Shown in pieces: positions 8,316 to 17,252 of a DNA stretch of 64,000 nt. The translations under genes and the position numbers were made by a program. Numbering within the stretch: position 1 is the stretch's first letter; every line of letters begins with the position of its first letter. Origin of the DNA: Mucilaginibacter roseus (GTDB taxonomy: Bacteria; Bacteroidota; Bacteroidia; Sphingobacteriales; Sphingobacteriaceae); contig NZ_JAJPWV010000002.1 in NCBI RefSeq assembly GCF_021215455.1, positions 911,618 through 975,617 of the forward strand, read 5' to 3'. Under the pieces are notes generated by a model. It ran no database searches and was not told the DNA's origin. It saw nothing but the letters and a program-made list of their open reading frames with translations.

Positions 8316-9263
8316 ATGAAAAAATTATTTCTATCAGCACTCGCAGTTGGCTTTTTAGCTTTTTCTTCCTGCAAAAAGGATGCTTCTTCAACTCAACCAA
8401 CGAAAACCATCCAGGATGAAGTTGTGCTAACCAACGGAAGATTACAGTTTAAAGATTCAAAGACTTTGAATAATGTTATTTCGAAGCTAATTAATAAAGG
8501 CACAGATTATTGGAATAATTGGGAAAGGGATTTAAAGTTTAAATCCCTCAGAAATGATTCTCTTGCTTCCGAAAAATTTGAATCATTTGTTTTTCCATCT
8601 TTTTACAAAACTATAATCAACCCAAAAGGTGAGTATATGGTGGGCGATACTATTGTTTGGTTTAACAACGGTTACAAATATTTGATCCCTAACAAAGACG
8701 AAGCATTGCTGGCTAAAACCAAAACCAATCCAGACGCCTACAACTTAAAATTTGCCGCTGGCGATCAACCTATCAACTCTTCTGGTAAATTGACGACGCA
8801 AAGTACCCAACTTGGTGGGGGGAAAAAAGACGCACGTTATCAGCTTGAATTTATAAAGGATGGTGACCCTAATAGTAAGCGAAAAATTGTTTTTGAAATT
8901 TATAACTATGTAGAGCAGGGCATTTACAATATCCATTATATACATACACTTATAAAACTCGAGTATCTTGGCGGAAATAAACCCGGCAACTGGAAACCGG
9001 CAAGTGAAACTATGGAAAAAAGAATTTCTAACTTAAGTTTTGATATCGCCTTTGCAGGTACCGGAACCGGCGCGACTGCTCATGCTACCGGATCGAATAT
9101 TAATACTGGTACTCAAATCGACGGTATTAATCTCGACTACGTACTTTGCACATTTCAGTCAACTAACAAAACGGTGAACGCTACAGTCAATGGTCAATAT
9201 TATGCGAAAGTACTGGCGCCCCAACATTCAGCTGGGATTTATACTGTAAATTCTGCATGGTAA
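8316..9263 (+). CDS. Hypothetical lipoprotein, 315 residues
   Basis: It starts with a lipoprotein signal peptide with lipobox FSSC (Cys at about residue 19), followed by KKD, so export and lipidation are likely. The mature part is rich in Asn, Lys, Thr and Gly. It has a glycine/threonine-rich stretch (GTGTGATAHATGSN) near residue 250 and no motif that I can assign to a family. The gene is more A/T-rich than pepP and is flanked by a long inverted repeat at its start and a terminator at 9290-9314. It is probably a single-gene unit and may be accessory. Function unknown. Confidence 0.8.
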   Translation: MKKLFLSALAVGFLAFSSCKKDASSTQPTKTIQDEVVLTNGRLQFKDSKTLNNVISKLINKGTDYWNNWERDLKFKSLRNDSLASEKFESFVFPSFYKTIINPKGEYMVGDTIVWFNNGYKYLIPNKDEALLAKTKTNPDAYNLKFAAGDQPINSSGKLTTQSTQLGGGKKDARYQLEFIKDGDPNSKRKIVFEIYNYVEQGIYNIHYIHTLIKLEYLGGNKPGNWKPASETMEKRISNLSFDIAFAGTGTGATAHATGSNINTGTQIDGINLDYVLCTFQSTNKTVNATVNGQYYAKVLAPQHSAGIYTVNSAW

Positions 9264-9289
9264 TTTTAGTTAAACGCTATTTATTTAAA

Positions 9290-9314
9290 AAAGGAGATCC
9301 AGTGGGTCTCCTTT
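9290..9314 (+). terminator. Terminator of the 8316-9263 lipoprotein gene
   Basis: An 11-bp stem (AAAGGAGATCC / GGGTCTCCTTT, one G-T wobble) with the 3-nt loop AGT lies 27 bp past the stop. The following sequence is T/A-rich rather than a pure T-run. Confidence 0.75.
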
Positions 9315-9327
9315 CTTATTATTACTA

Positions 9328-9356
9328 TTGGCCAATTTTTATATTGCCTATATTTG
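9328..9356 (+). promoter_or_regulatory. Promoter of the polysaccharide glycosyltransferase genes
   Basis: TTG (9328-9330), 18 bp, then TATATTTG (9349-9356) matches the Bacteroidota promoter form. Transcription would start near 9360-9363. That decides the start of the next gene: TTG at 9354 lies inside the -7 box and cannot be used. Confidence 0.6.
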
Positions 9357-9377
9357 AACGGTTTATTCATTTTACAA

Positions 9378-10385
9378 TTGCCGAAAGAACAGACACCATA
9401 CAAACACATACTCATATGCCGCACGGATGCCATTGGCGATGTGGTGCTAACGCTGCCTATGTGCGGTTACATACGGTCCGTTTATCCTGATGTCAAGATT
9501 TCATTTTTAGGGCGCACCTATACCAAACCAGTAATTGAAGCGTGCCGGGCGGTTAATGCATTTATTAATTACGACGACCTTTTAAAGCTGTCTTTTAGTG
9601 ACCGGGCTAAAAGTTTGCAAACGTTGAATATCAATTGCGCTATTCATGTTTTTCCTAACAAAAAGGTAGCTAAGTTTATTAAAGCAGCAGGTATATCAAC
9701 CCGTATCGGCACCACTAACCGTATATTCCATTGGTTTACCTGTAACAAGCTGGTTAAGCTGAGCCGAAAAAAGTCGGATTTGCATGAAGCGCAGCTGAAC
9801 ATGGTTTTGCTTAAGCCGCTTGGCTTACCAGTATTACCGCTTGAACAAATACACCAGTACTACCAGTTTGAACCGACAGTTACGGTGCCAGAAAAAATCA
9901 GCCCCCTGCTATCAACTGATAAATTTAACTTGATCCTTCACCCTAAATCGCACGGCAGCGGGGTTGAATGGCCGCTTGAAAGTTTTGAACAATTAATTGA
10001 GCTACTTCCTGCCGAGAAATTCAACATCTTCATCAGCGGCTCCGAAAAAGAAAAAAACATATTAGCTGATTGGATTGAAAAACTGCCCGACCACGTAACA
10101 AATCTTACCGGCAAAATGGATTTGTATCAATTCGTCAGTTTTATACGTAATGCTGATGGGCTGGTAGCCTCCGGTACGGGGCCATTGCATATTGCAGCGG
10201 CGTCAGGCATCAACACGTTGGGTTTATTCCCATGCGTTAGGCCTATACACCCGGAACGTTGGGCCCCATTAGGTAAAAGGGCCGGCTACCTGGAAAGCAA
10301 CTCAGAAAACTTAAGCAGCATAACGCCGCAGGCGGTAGCTGATGTTATTATCAACTGGCAAAAATGGGCAGATCAAACATATTAG
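9378..10385 (+). CDS. Glycosyltransferase family 9 (heptosyltransferase-like)
   Basis: This protein is about 335 residues long. Near the N-terminus it has the GT9 motif ICRTDAIGDVVLTLP. The C-terminal half has the nucleotide-sugar site with HPKSHGSG, the FISGSEKE segment, and DGLVASGTGPLHIAAASG. GT9 enzymes add heptose or related sugars to the LPS core at the inner face of the membrane. No ATG fits, so the start is TTG. I place it at 9378 (MPKEQTPYK) because the predicted transcription start lies after 9360; an 8-residue longer form from TTG 9354 is less likely. It overlaps the next gene by 22 bp, which suggests coupling. Confidence 0.88.
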   Translation: MPKEQTPYKHILICRTDAIGDVVLTLPMCGYIRSVYPDVKISFLGRTYTKPVIEACRAVNAFINYDDLLKLSFSDRAKSLQTLNINCAIHVFPNKKVAKFIKAAGISTRIGTTNRIFHWFTCNKLVKLSRKKSDLHEAQLNMVLLKPLGLPVLPLEQIHQYYQFEPTVTVPEKISPLLSTDKFNLILHPKSHGSGVEWPLESFEQLIELLPAEKFNIFISGSEKEKNILADWIEKLPDHVTNLTGKMDLYQFVSFIRNADGLVASGTGPLHIAAASGINTLGLFPCVRPIHPERWAPLGKRAGYLESNSENLSSITPQAVADVIINWQKWADQTY

Positions 10386-11425
10386 TTACACTCGACTCGA
10401 TGCGTTATCCTAATACGGGCTTGTATTACTTTGGTAAAAGCCTTGGCGAGGCACTGCTCAGGCAAAATCAACAACGGTTTAAACTCACCTACTTTTTAGA
10501 CAAACACACTAAAGTTTTTGATGATACCGAAGCGAGCACCATGTACCTCAGAAAGTATCATAAGGCAATATTCTTCAACTACCGCAACATTGACCTTTTC
10601 CACTTTACAGATCAGTTTTCGCGGGTAAAACCGAAGCGTGTTTCGAGAAAAAAAATATTAACTATACACGATATTAATCAGGTGCATGAAAAAGACCTGA
10701 GCCCGGAAAAACTTAAAATTTACCTTGATAAATTGGGCGAGCGTATCGATTCGTGCGATAAGATAGTCACCATATCGCAATTTGCGGCAGATGATGTTTT
10801 GAGATTTTATCCTCATGTGAAAGATAAGCTTAGCGTGATATATAACGGTGCAGACAAGCTACTTGTAAAGCCTGGGCATCTGCCGGCGTATCAACCACCA
10901 AAACCTTTTCTGTTTACAATAGGTATAGTATCAGCCAAAAAGAACGCCCATGTTTTACCCGCCTTGTTGCAAAATAACGACATGGAACTCGTTATTGCCG
11001 GTATTGAAACGCCCTATAAGGATGTAGTAATGGAACAGGCAAAAAAATTTAATTGTGCTGACCGTGTAAAAATTATAGGAACTATTAATGATGATGACCG
11101 GTCATGGTATTATCAGCATTGTACAGCTTTTGTATTTCCATCAATAGCCGAAGGCTTTGGCTTGCCGGTTATTGAGGCCATGCATTTTGGGAAGCCTGTG
11201 TTTGTATCCACCAGCACCTCGTTGCCTGAAGTAGCTGGGGATGCCGCCTACTATTTCAAAAGTTTTGAACCTGAAGATATGCAGCAAACTTTCGATCAAG
11301 GCATGGAAAATTTTGCATCAACCAACATGGCACAAAAAGCCATGCAACACGCCGCACGCTACAATTGGGATGACACGGCCAGACAATACCTTGAATTATA
11401 CGATAGATGCCTCAACAATAAATAA
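10364..11425 (+). CDS. Glycosyltransferase family 4 (GT-B)
   Basis: The 353-residue GT-B enzyme has its sugar-donor site in the C-terminal half. The E-x7-E motif appears as PSIAEGFGLPVIEAMHFGKP, followed by TSLPEVAGDAA. An N-terminal acceptor domain with FLDKHTKVF and LTIHDIN fits the mannosyl-/rhamnosyl-transferase-like GT4 group. The ATG lies inside the GT9 gene in another frame (22-bp overlap), so the two genes are read from one message. It probably adds a sugar to a lipid-linked polysaccharide or LPS core; donor and acceptor are unknown. Confidence 0.92.
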   Translation: MGRSNILVTLDSMRYPNTGLYYFGKSLGEALLRQNQQRFKLTYFLDKHTKVFDDTEASTMYLRKYHKAIFFNYRNIDLFHFTDQFSRVKPKRVSRKKILTIHDINQVHEKDLSPEKLKIYLDKLGERIDSCDKIVTISQFAADDVLRFYPHVKDKLSVIYNGADKLLVKPGHLPAYQPPKPFLFTIGIVSAKKNAHVLPALLQNNDMELVIAGIETPYKDVVMEQAKKFNCADRVKIIGTINDDDRSWYYQHCTAFVFPSIAEGFGLPVIEAMHFGKPVFVSTSTSLPEVAGDAAYYFKSFEPEDMQQTFDQGMENFASTNMAQKAMQHAARYNWDDTARQYLELYDRCLNNK

Positions 11426-11497
11426 CACAGTGCTTAGTTATTAAAACTAACAGACATTTAACTAAATACTGTTAATTTTGCACCCTTAAATTTTTTA

Positions 11498-13333
11498 ATG
11501 AAAACATATTTCAGGCTGCTCTCATTTGCTAAACCCATCGAGAAGTTTGCTATACCTTACATACTATACACCTTATTATACGTAATATTCAGCACGTCGG
11601 TATTGGCGCTGCTTGGCCCGCTGTTAAATACACTTTTTAACGTTAATGATTGCGCCCCCGAAAAGGTTGCCAAAGTAAGTAAGGATATTTCTACGTTTGA
11701 CGTAGCCGGATGGTTTAAATTCTATCTAAATGATTTTGTTGAGAAACATGGTCAGTTTGGCGCCTTGCAATTTGTTTGCGCGGTTATAATGGCGGCGGTT
11801 ATATTAGGTAATCTTTTCCGCTACCTGTCGCAGCGCACCATGGAAAATATGCGCATTCATACGCTGCTTAAAATACGTAAGGCGGTGTTTGACAACGTGA
11901 TTAACCTGCACCTTGGCTACTTCAGCAATGAGCGTAAAGGTGATATCATTTCAAAGATAGCATCAGAAGTTCAAACCGTGCAATTTACGGTTACCGGCAC
12001 GCTACAGGTTATTTTTAAAGAACCTTTGCTGCTGATTGCGTACTTAGTTGTACTGTTCTCCACATCAGTAAAACTAACATTAATATCATTACTGGTGATA
12101 CCTATTGCCGGGTTTATCATATCGCGAATTGTAAAAAAACTCAGGTCTCAGGCTGTCGAGGCTCAAAGCTCTTACGCCAACATGGTTAGCTATCTTGATG
12201 AAGCATTATCGGGCATCAAGATCATTAAAGCTTTCAATGCAACAAACTTTATAATTAAGCGCTTCGACGACGAAAATATTCGCTATTCAAAAATAGGCAA
12301 GGCCATGTCTCGCAGGCAACAGCTCGCCTCGCCGGTATCTGAAGCGCTTTCTATTATCATGATCTCGTTTATTGTGTTATACGGTGGCTACCTGCTTTTC
12401 AATAATGAGTCTGAGCTTACTCCGGGCCAATTCATCGCCTATATTGCCTTATTTTCACAACTAATGCGTCCGGCCAAAGCTTTGGGCGACTCATTTAGCA
12501 ATATTCATACAGGGCTGGTTGCCGGCGAGCGGGTACTTGCACTGATAGATGAAAAGCCACAGATAACCGATGCCCCCGATGCAGTTGCCGTAACCGAATT
12601 TAACGAAGGTATACACCTTAACAATGTAAGCTTTGCCTATAATGAACGGACTGTTTTAAAGAACATAAACCTAACAGTTCCAAAAGGCAAAACAGTTGCG
12701 CTGGTTGGCCCATCGGGTGGTGGTAAATCAACCATGATGGATTTATTGCCACGTTTTATTGAGCCGAAAGAGGGTGATATTTTGATTGACGATAACAACA
12801 TCAAACAAGTTAAAACCGATTCGCTCCGCGCGTTAATGGGGATTGTTAATCAGGAATCTATATTGTTTAACGATACCATATTTAATAATATCGCCTTCGG
12901 CAAAACCGGCGTTTCGCAGCAAGAGGTAGAAGCAGCGGCACGTATTGCCAATGCCCATAACTTTATAATGGATACCGAAAATGGTTATCAAACCAATATT
13001 GGCGACAGGGGCGTAAAACTTTCAGGCGGGCAAAGGCAGCGCATTAGTATCGCCCGCGCGGTATTGAACAATCCACCGATCATGCTGCTTGACGAGGCTA
13101 CCTCGGCGCTGGATACCGAATCAGAAAAACTGGTACAGGATGCGTTGAACAACCTGATGAAAAACCGCACATCACTAATTATAGCGCACCGCTTAAGCAC
13201 CATACAAAATGCCGATATAATTGTGGTGCTTGAAGAAGGCCGTATTGTTGAACAAGGCAGCCATGCCGAACTGATTGAGCACAACGGACTTTACCGCAAG
13301 CTGATCGATATGCAAACTTTTAACGCTGATTAG
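11498..13333 (+). CDS. MsbA-like ABC exporter (fused permease and ATPase)
   Basis: This is a 611-residue half-transporter. Six transmembrane helices span about 1-330, and the nucleotide-binding domain about 360-600. The ATPase motifs are complete: Walker A VGPSGGGKST, signature LSGGQRQR, Walker B IMLLDEATSALD, and the switch His in IIAHRLST. The closest known role is lipid A or lipid-linked sugar flipping (MsbA), which fits its place among glycosyltransferases. A TAATTTTG box at 11473-11480 may give it its own promoter. Its 3' end overlaps the convergent GT4 gene by 14 bp. The substrate is an inference. Confidence 0.93.
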   Translation: MKTYFRLLSFAKPIEKFAIPYILYTLLYVIFSTSVLALLGPLLNTLFNVNDCAPEKVAKVSKDISTFDVAGWFKFYLNDFVEKHGQFGALQFVCAVIMAAVILGNLFRYLSQRTMENMRIHTLLKIRKAVFDNVINLHLGYFSNERKGDIISKIASEVQTVQFTVTGTLQVIFKEPLLLIAYLVVLFSTSVKLTLISLLVIPIAGFIISRIVKKLRSQAVEAQSSYANMVSYLDEALSGIKIIKAFNATNFIIKRFDDENIRYSKIGKAMSRRQQLASPVSEALSIIMISFIVLYGGYLLFNNESELTPGQFIAYIALFSQLMRPAKALGDSFSNIHTGLVAGERVLALIDEKPQITDAPDAVAVTEFNEGIHLNNVSFAYNERTVLKNINLTVPKGKTVALVGPSGGGKSTMMDLLPRFIEPKEGDILIDDNNIKQVKTDSLRALMGIVNQESILFNDTIFNNIAFGKTGVSQQEVEAAARIANAHNFIMDTENGYQTNIGDRGVKLSGGQRQRISIARAVLNNPPIMLLDEATSALDTESEKLVQDALNNLMKNRTSLIIAHRLSTIQNADIIVVLEEGRIVEQGSHAELIEHNGLYRKLIDMQTFNAD

Positions 13334-14558
13334 ACTGTACAACATAATCAACTGCCTTAATAATTTTGTTGATTACTACATGCCAGGTGTAATTTTCAGC
13401 AACATATCGTTTTGCGTTTAAAGCGAGTTTTTCTCTATCTAAAGCCGGATCAATTGCCGCATCAAGGGCCTCGTTGAAGCTTTGCTGATCGTGGTATAAA
13501 AATCCGGCCTTGCTATTATTTATATGATCCTTTAACACCTCGCTGTGCTCATTAGCTATCACCGGGATACCCTGCGCCATGCTTTCAAGCGTCACCAGCG
13601 AAAGGCTTTCGTAAATAGATGGTATAATAAGCGCCTGTGCATCACAAAGCAAACGCAGCTTCAACTCCTCACTTACAAAGCCGGTGTAAATAATATCCGG
13701 GTGTTGAATAAGCTCCATAAAAGCACGGCCAACAAATACCAGTTTTACATCATTCTGGTTATGAGTTTTATAATTTATAAAATACTGAGCAAGCTCATTA
13801 CATTGCTTTGCTGTTTCGATACGGCCTATATAGACGAAGTAATTGCCTTTAACTAATTGCTCATGGTCGTCTGTAAATAGTGATAGTTTCTTTTCAGTAA
13901 TGCCTACACCAACAATATCAGCGTATATATCACTATTGTTAAAAAGCTTGTTAACAAACTTTTGCTCGCTTAATGTATTATACAAAATGGCTTTAGGCTG
14001 TTTAAACAGTAGCCTGTATAAATGCATATATATCGGCGGTTCGTCATGTGCTGTAGGTATAAATATCGCTTTATCCTTTACAGCAGCCATCCCTTTTGCG
14101 GTAGGATAATACAGATAGGTAAAAAAAATAAAGGCATCGGCAGTTGCTATATTACCTTTTATGTAATTAACTAAATTTGGCAGGTAAGGCCCTTGCTCCT
14201 TTATCCATTCAGTTTCATAATACCGTTGAAAAAGCATATCGTAAACTGGCAGCAATCCGGTTAATTTAAGCCATTTCAGCTTTTTGTTCCGCTTGTTAAG
14301 TTTTTTGTTGAGCCAGGCAATACGGCTGTAATCAGGCGTGCGGGGTACAGCAAACCGGGTTATTTTAACCCCATTTAAATAGCTCTCTCCCGCCGGATAC
14401 TCGTTGGCCCATGTAACATAATCTTTGGCACATGAGGTAAGTATTTGCACATCATACAATTCGGCTAACCGTTCAGCGAGCATGCGGCAATGTACTTCGG
14501 CACCACCATTAACCTCTGCACCATAGCGCTGTATAACGAATACGACCTTATTTTTCAT
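13320..14558 (-). CDS. Glycosyltransferase family 4
   Basis: A 412-residue GT-B enzyme with N-terminal FVIQRYGAEVNGGAEVHCR, typical of GT4 acceptor domains. The C-terminal donor site has FVYIGRIETAKQ, LIIPSIYESLSLVTLESMAQGIPVIANEHS and the E-x7-E pair. It heads away from the ABC exporter and meets it tail to tail with a 14-bp overlap. It lies 11 bp downstream of a GT2 gene on the same strand, so the three minus-strand transferases probably form one operon for the same surface glycan. The transferred sugar is unknown. Confidence 0.92.
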   Translation of the reverse strand: MKNKVVFVIQRYGAEVNGGAEVHCRMLAERLAELYDVQILTSCAKDYVTWANEYPAGESYLNGVKITRFAVPRTPDYSRIAWLNKKLNKRNKKLKWLKLTGLLPVYDMLFQRYYETEWIKEQGPYLPNLVNYIKGNIATADAFIFFTYLYYPTAKGMAAVKDKAIFIPTAHDEPPIYMHLYRLLFKQPKAILYNTLSEQKFVNKLFNNSDIYADIVGVGITEKKLSLFTDDHEQLVKGNYFVYIGRIETAKQCNELAQYFINYKTHNQNDVKLVFVGRAFMELIQHPDIIYTGFVSEELKLRLLCDAQALIIPSIYESLSLVTLESMAQGIPVIANEHSEVLKDHINNSKAGFLYHDQQSFNEALDAAIDPALDREKLALNAKRYVAENYTWHVVINKIIKAVDYVVQSNQR

Positions 14559-14569
14559 CGCAATAACTA

Positions 14570-15223
14570 TCAGCTATGTGGTATGGTATCATACAGATCG
14601 TTTTGCTTTTCCTGCCGATCAATACTTTTAACATGCCAAAGGCAATTATTTTCATCAGCAGGTATATAGTATGCGCGTTTAAAACCGGTCAATCCTTCAT
14701 GAACCCTGTTTATCCACTTAATGGCCCCATTTAATTTAAATACACGTAACTGATGGTCGGGAAAGTTAACGTATCCTTTTTCATTTAGCTTCCAGTTCCA
14801 TTTTTGTATGTGATCTGGAGTCAATCCATCTACTATATTTATCCTTGGCACTAAAAAGCAATCGTATTTACACTTTCTGAAAATTATTTTCTTTATTGAT
14901 TCAACTAAATGTTGCTGCGGCAACTCATCTGCATCTATCTGAAACAGATATTTGCATTTGGCATACTCTATCAAATTGTTTTTAAAAGTAGCGAAATCGC
15001 TATTTAAACGAGCCTCGATATGCTTTATACGATCTTTGTATCGATTTATAACCTTTGTAGTCGCTTCATCTTTTTGGGTCACATCCTGCAGAACGATTAT
15101 CTCATCGTTATTATCAATATTGGACGTCAAAAAACCAAGCAATTTATCAAGTTCCTGATGTTCGTTATGCACAGTTATACCGTAACTGATGCTTACAAAA
15201 AGTTTATGAATATTGAATAGCAT
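14570..15223 (-). CDS. Glycosyltransferase family 2, short
   Basis: A 217-residue GT-A protein. It begins with a GT2 fold (ISYGITVHNEHQELDKLLGFL) and carries the metal-binding DxD as QIDADELPQQ near residue 100. The later IKWINRVHEGLTGF segment resembles lipopolysaccharide core GT2 enzymes of the WaaE/KdtX group. The frame starts at ATG 15223, whose A is the last base of the upstream gene's stop (TAATG), a classic coupling overlap. An internal start is possible because the first 12 residues precede the usual GT2 beginning. It is A/T-rich compared with the ABC gene. Confidence 0.85.
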   Translation of the reverse strand: MLFNIHKLFVSISYGITVHNEHQELDKLLGFLTSNIDNNDEIIVLQDVTQKDEATTKVINRYKDRIKHIEARLNSDFATFKNNLIEYAKCKYLFQIDADELPQQHLVESIKKIIFRKCKYDCFLVPRINIVDGLTPDHIQKWNWKLNEKGYVNFPDHQLRVFKLNGAIKWINRVHEGLTGFKRAYYIPADENNCLWHVKSIDRQEKQNDLYDTIPHS

Positions 15224-16395
15224 TAGCGGCGGTTTATAAGCGTATGTTCTAAATTTCGAAGTTGTTTTATTTCGATTGTTAAGTTAGCCCGTTTAAACTT
15301 AAAATTACTTTTTCCGATAAGTTTCTCAAAGAAACCCAGCTTTTTATTAGCGCGGCGTGTTATTATTTCGTTTAAATAACGAATTGCATTATAGCTATCA
15401 TCAGTAAAGCGGCTACCGTCAATATTTACCAACATATCGTTATTTTTCTCGGCTTGTAAAGGCTTTATACGGGTGTTCAGGTCAAAAGCTGTATTGGGCT
15501 GTTCGCTTAATATATAACCATTGGCATCATGATCGGTATAAACGCTTGTACAAAAGGGCTCAATCTTTCGCAATAAATCGTCAGTTCCATTTTTTAATAT
15601 GAAGCCCAAATTATATTTATGTTTAATTGGTGATGAATTTAAAAAACCCCATTTCCTTGTGAAGTTTCTATTAGAGTTTTCCTCGATTAGTTTTGTACGA
15701 TCCTTGTACTCATCAGATGATCTGGATGTTTTACTTACAAAATGGTAGCATATAGCATTATGCGATACTATTGTTTTTAAACCAAGTAATTTTAGCCTCA
15801 GTATTAGATCATCATCCTCACAGAACATGGGGTTGTATAGAGGATCTAAGCCACCTATTTCTAACAACACTTTTCGAAATACACATAAAAAAAATGTTAA
15901 ATCAGATGGTTCTCCATTTACATTATTGGTTTGCTGTAGTTCTCTAACAAAGCTATACAAGTATGCAATGTTCTGATTTTCTATATTGTCGCCAAAATCT
16001 TTTATAATTTTTCCAGGCCGCTCATGCCCGGCAAATATAGGTGGCTCTATTGTAGTATAGGTTATTACTGTATCTTCTGCGATTAATTGTTCAAGACTTT
16101 CAATAAACCCCGGAGCAAGTATCATATCATTATGTGCATAAGCTACATAATCCTTAGTTGCTAATTCAGTACACTTATTAAACGTGTCTGAAAACGTTTT
16201 TTGCTCTGCTGAATAATGATATACAAGGTATGGGTCGTTCAATCCGTCAAGCCATTCATGTGTACCATCAGTACTGCCATAGCTAACAAAAACTATTTCA
16301 ACTTCAGGATAAATGGCCCGTGTAGTGTGATAAAAGTTCTTACTATAATCCAGATTGTTTTTTAAACCTACAAGCAGCGAGATATTATTTTTCAT
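15223..16395 (-). CDS. Glycosyltransferase family 2 with C-terminal extension
   Basis: The 390-residue protein opens directly with the GT2 strand NISLLVGLKNN, has SYGSTDGTHEWLDGL, and uses AHNDMIL as its DxD-equivalent. A second acidic site, PMFCEDDDLILRLKLLG, is typical of GT2 polysaccharide transferases. About 110 C-terminal residues extend past the catalytic domain. ATG 16395 is chosen because everything upstream in this frame lies across a terminator and inside the porin gene. It ends in a TAATG overlap with the next GT2. It is probably a cytoplasmic or membrane-associated enzyme building the same glycan. Confidence 0.88.
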   Translation of the reverse strand: MKNNISLLVGLKNNLDYSKNFYHTTRAIYPEVEIVFVSYGSTDGTHEWLDGLNDPYLVYHYSAEQKTFSDTFNKCTELATKDYVAYAHNDMILAPGFIESLEQLIAEDTVITYTTIEPPIFAGHERPGKIIKDFGDNIENQNIAYLYSFVRELQQTNNVNGEPSDLTFFLCVFRKVLLEIGGLDPLYNPMFCEDDDLILRLKLLGLKTIVSHNAICYHFVSKTSRSSDEYKDRTKLIEENSNRNFTRKWGFLNSSPIKHKYNLGFILKNGTDDLLRKIEPFCTSVYTDHDANGYILSEQPNTAFDLNTRIKPLQAEKNNDMLVNIDGSRFTDDSYNAIRYLNEIITRRANKKLGFFEKLIGKSNFKFKRANLTIEIKQLRNLEHTLINRR

Positions 16396-16403
16396 GCAAA
16401 AAG

Positions 16404-16442
16404 GGTTTATAAGCAGCGCTTGTTCAGCGCTGCTTATAAACC
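16404..16442 (-). terminator. Long perfect hairpin: porin terminator, just before the GT2 start
   Basis: A 17-bp perfect stem (16404-16420 with 16426-16442) and loop TGTTC lie 14 bp after the porin stop. On the minus strand it is followed by CCCTTTTTG. It ends only 8 bp before the GT2 start codon. A TACTTTTG box at 16450-16443 would put the same hairpin in the GT2 leader. Confidence 0.85.
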
Positions 16443-16456
16443 AAAAGTACACCTTT

Positions 16457-17131
16457 TTACCTGAACTTAAAGCCCAGGCCAATCTGCCAAACCTGGTTAC
16501 GGTAGTCGGGGATGTTTGAGTAACGTTCGGTGTTGCTGTCCTGCAGGTCAATAGTGTAACGGGCATGCAAATCAACCGTGCGGTTAAGGTCAATACTTAG
16601 GCCAACCACGCCACCTACAAGCGTTTTGTTACCTTCGTAATCATACCTTTCTTCAACAACGGTGGCAAAATCATTACGGTAAATATTTTTTGATGATACC
16701 AGGAACGACAGTTGCGGACCAATCACAAAGTTTAGCCCCGGTGTAAGTTTTAGCTTAGCCAGCAAGGGTACATCAATAAAATTATTACGCTGCTTAAAAT
16801 CGCCGTCAATAGTTTGTGCGCTGAACCCTTTTTGCGACCACAGCACCTCAGGCGCGAATGATAGCGGATAGGCAATCGGCACGTCAAGCGTGAAACCCAG
16901 GTTGGCGCCGGCAATGGTGTTGGTTGTCCAGTCAGAGTTATAGGCATCCACCGTGTTGGCAATATTCAGGCCACCTTTAAAACCTGCGGTTACCTGGTAA
17001 AAGTCGTTGTGGCGGCGCTGGTTGTTATAATAACCTGGCGGCGGGCGGCGAACCGGTTTACGGCGGTAATATTGGGCGCTAACATCGCCTGCTATCAGCA
17101 AGCATATGGCAATAAATAAAAATTTTTTCAT
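16457..17131 (-). CDS. Outer-membrane beta-barrel protein (PorT/OMP_b-brl_2 type)
   Basis: A 224-residue protein with a signal peptide (cleavage near DVSAQ, residue 20) and a short basic Pro/Tyr/Arg-rich linker (YYRRKPVRRPPPGYY). A small beta-barrel follows, with alternating strands such as TAGFKGGLNIAN, FAPEVLWSQKGFSA and FVIGPQLSFLV. It ends in IGLGFKFR, an aromatic C-terminal strand typical of outer-membrane insertion. This matches the porin-family proteins common in Bacteroidota, whose individual roles are mostly unknown. A long terminator follows immediately. Confidence 0.88.
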   Translation of the reverse strand: MKKFLFIAICLLIAGDVSAQYYRRKPVRRPPPGYYNNQRRHNDFYQVTAGFKGGLNIANTVDAYNSDWTTNTIAGANLGFTLDVPIAYPLSFAPEVLWSQKGFSAQTIDGDFKQRNNFIDVPLLAKLKLTPGLNFVIGPQLSFLVSSKNIYRNDFATVVEERYDYEGNKTLVGGVVGLSIDLNRTVDLHARYTIDLQDSNTERYSNIPDYRNQVWQIGLGFKFR

Positions 17132-17252
17132 CTTTAAAACTTGTTGGTTTTACAACATAGAGTAAAACCGCGCGCGAAGGTTTATTCGTAACTAAAAAAT
17201 TGAACAGTGGCAAAACAATTGATAGGATTAGCAGATTAATTACATTTGAGCT

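Noticed and set aside
9257..9490. Open frame of 77 codons on the plus strand
   Set aside because: It runs through the terminator at 9290-9314 and the promoter at 9328-9356 and overlaps the GT9 gene in another frame.
16396..16593. N-terminal extension of the GT2 protein by 66 residues
   Set aside because: It would read across a strong terminator and the porin gene. The GT2 domain starts at Met from ATG 16395.
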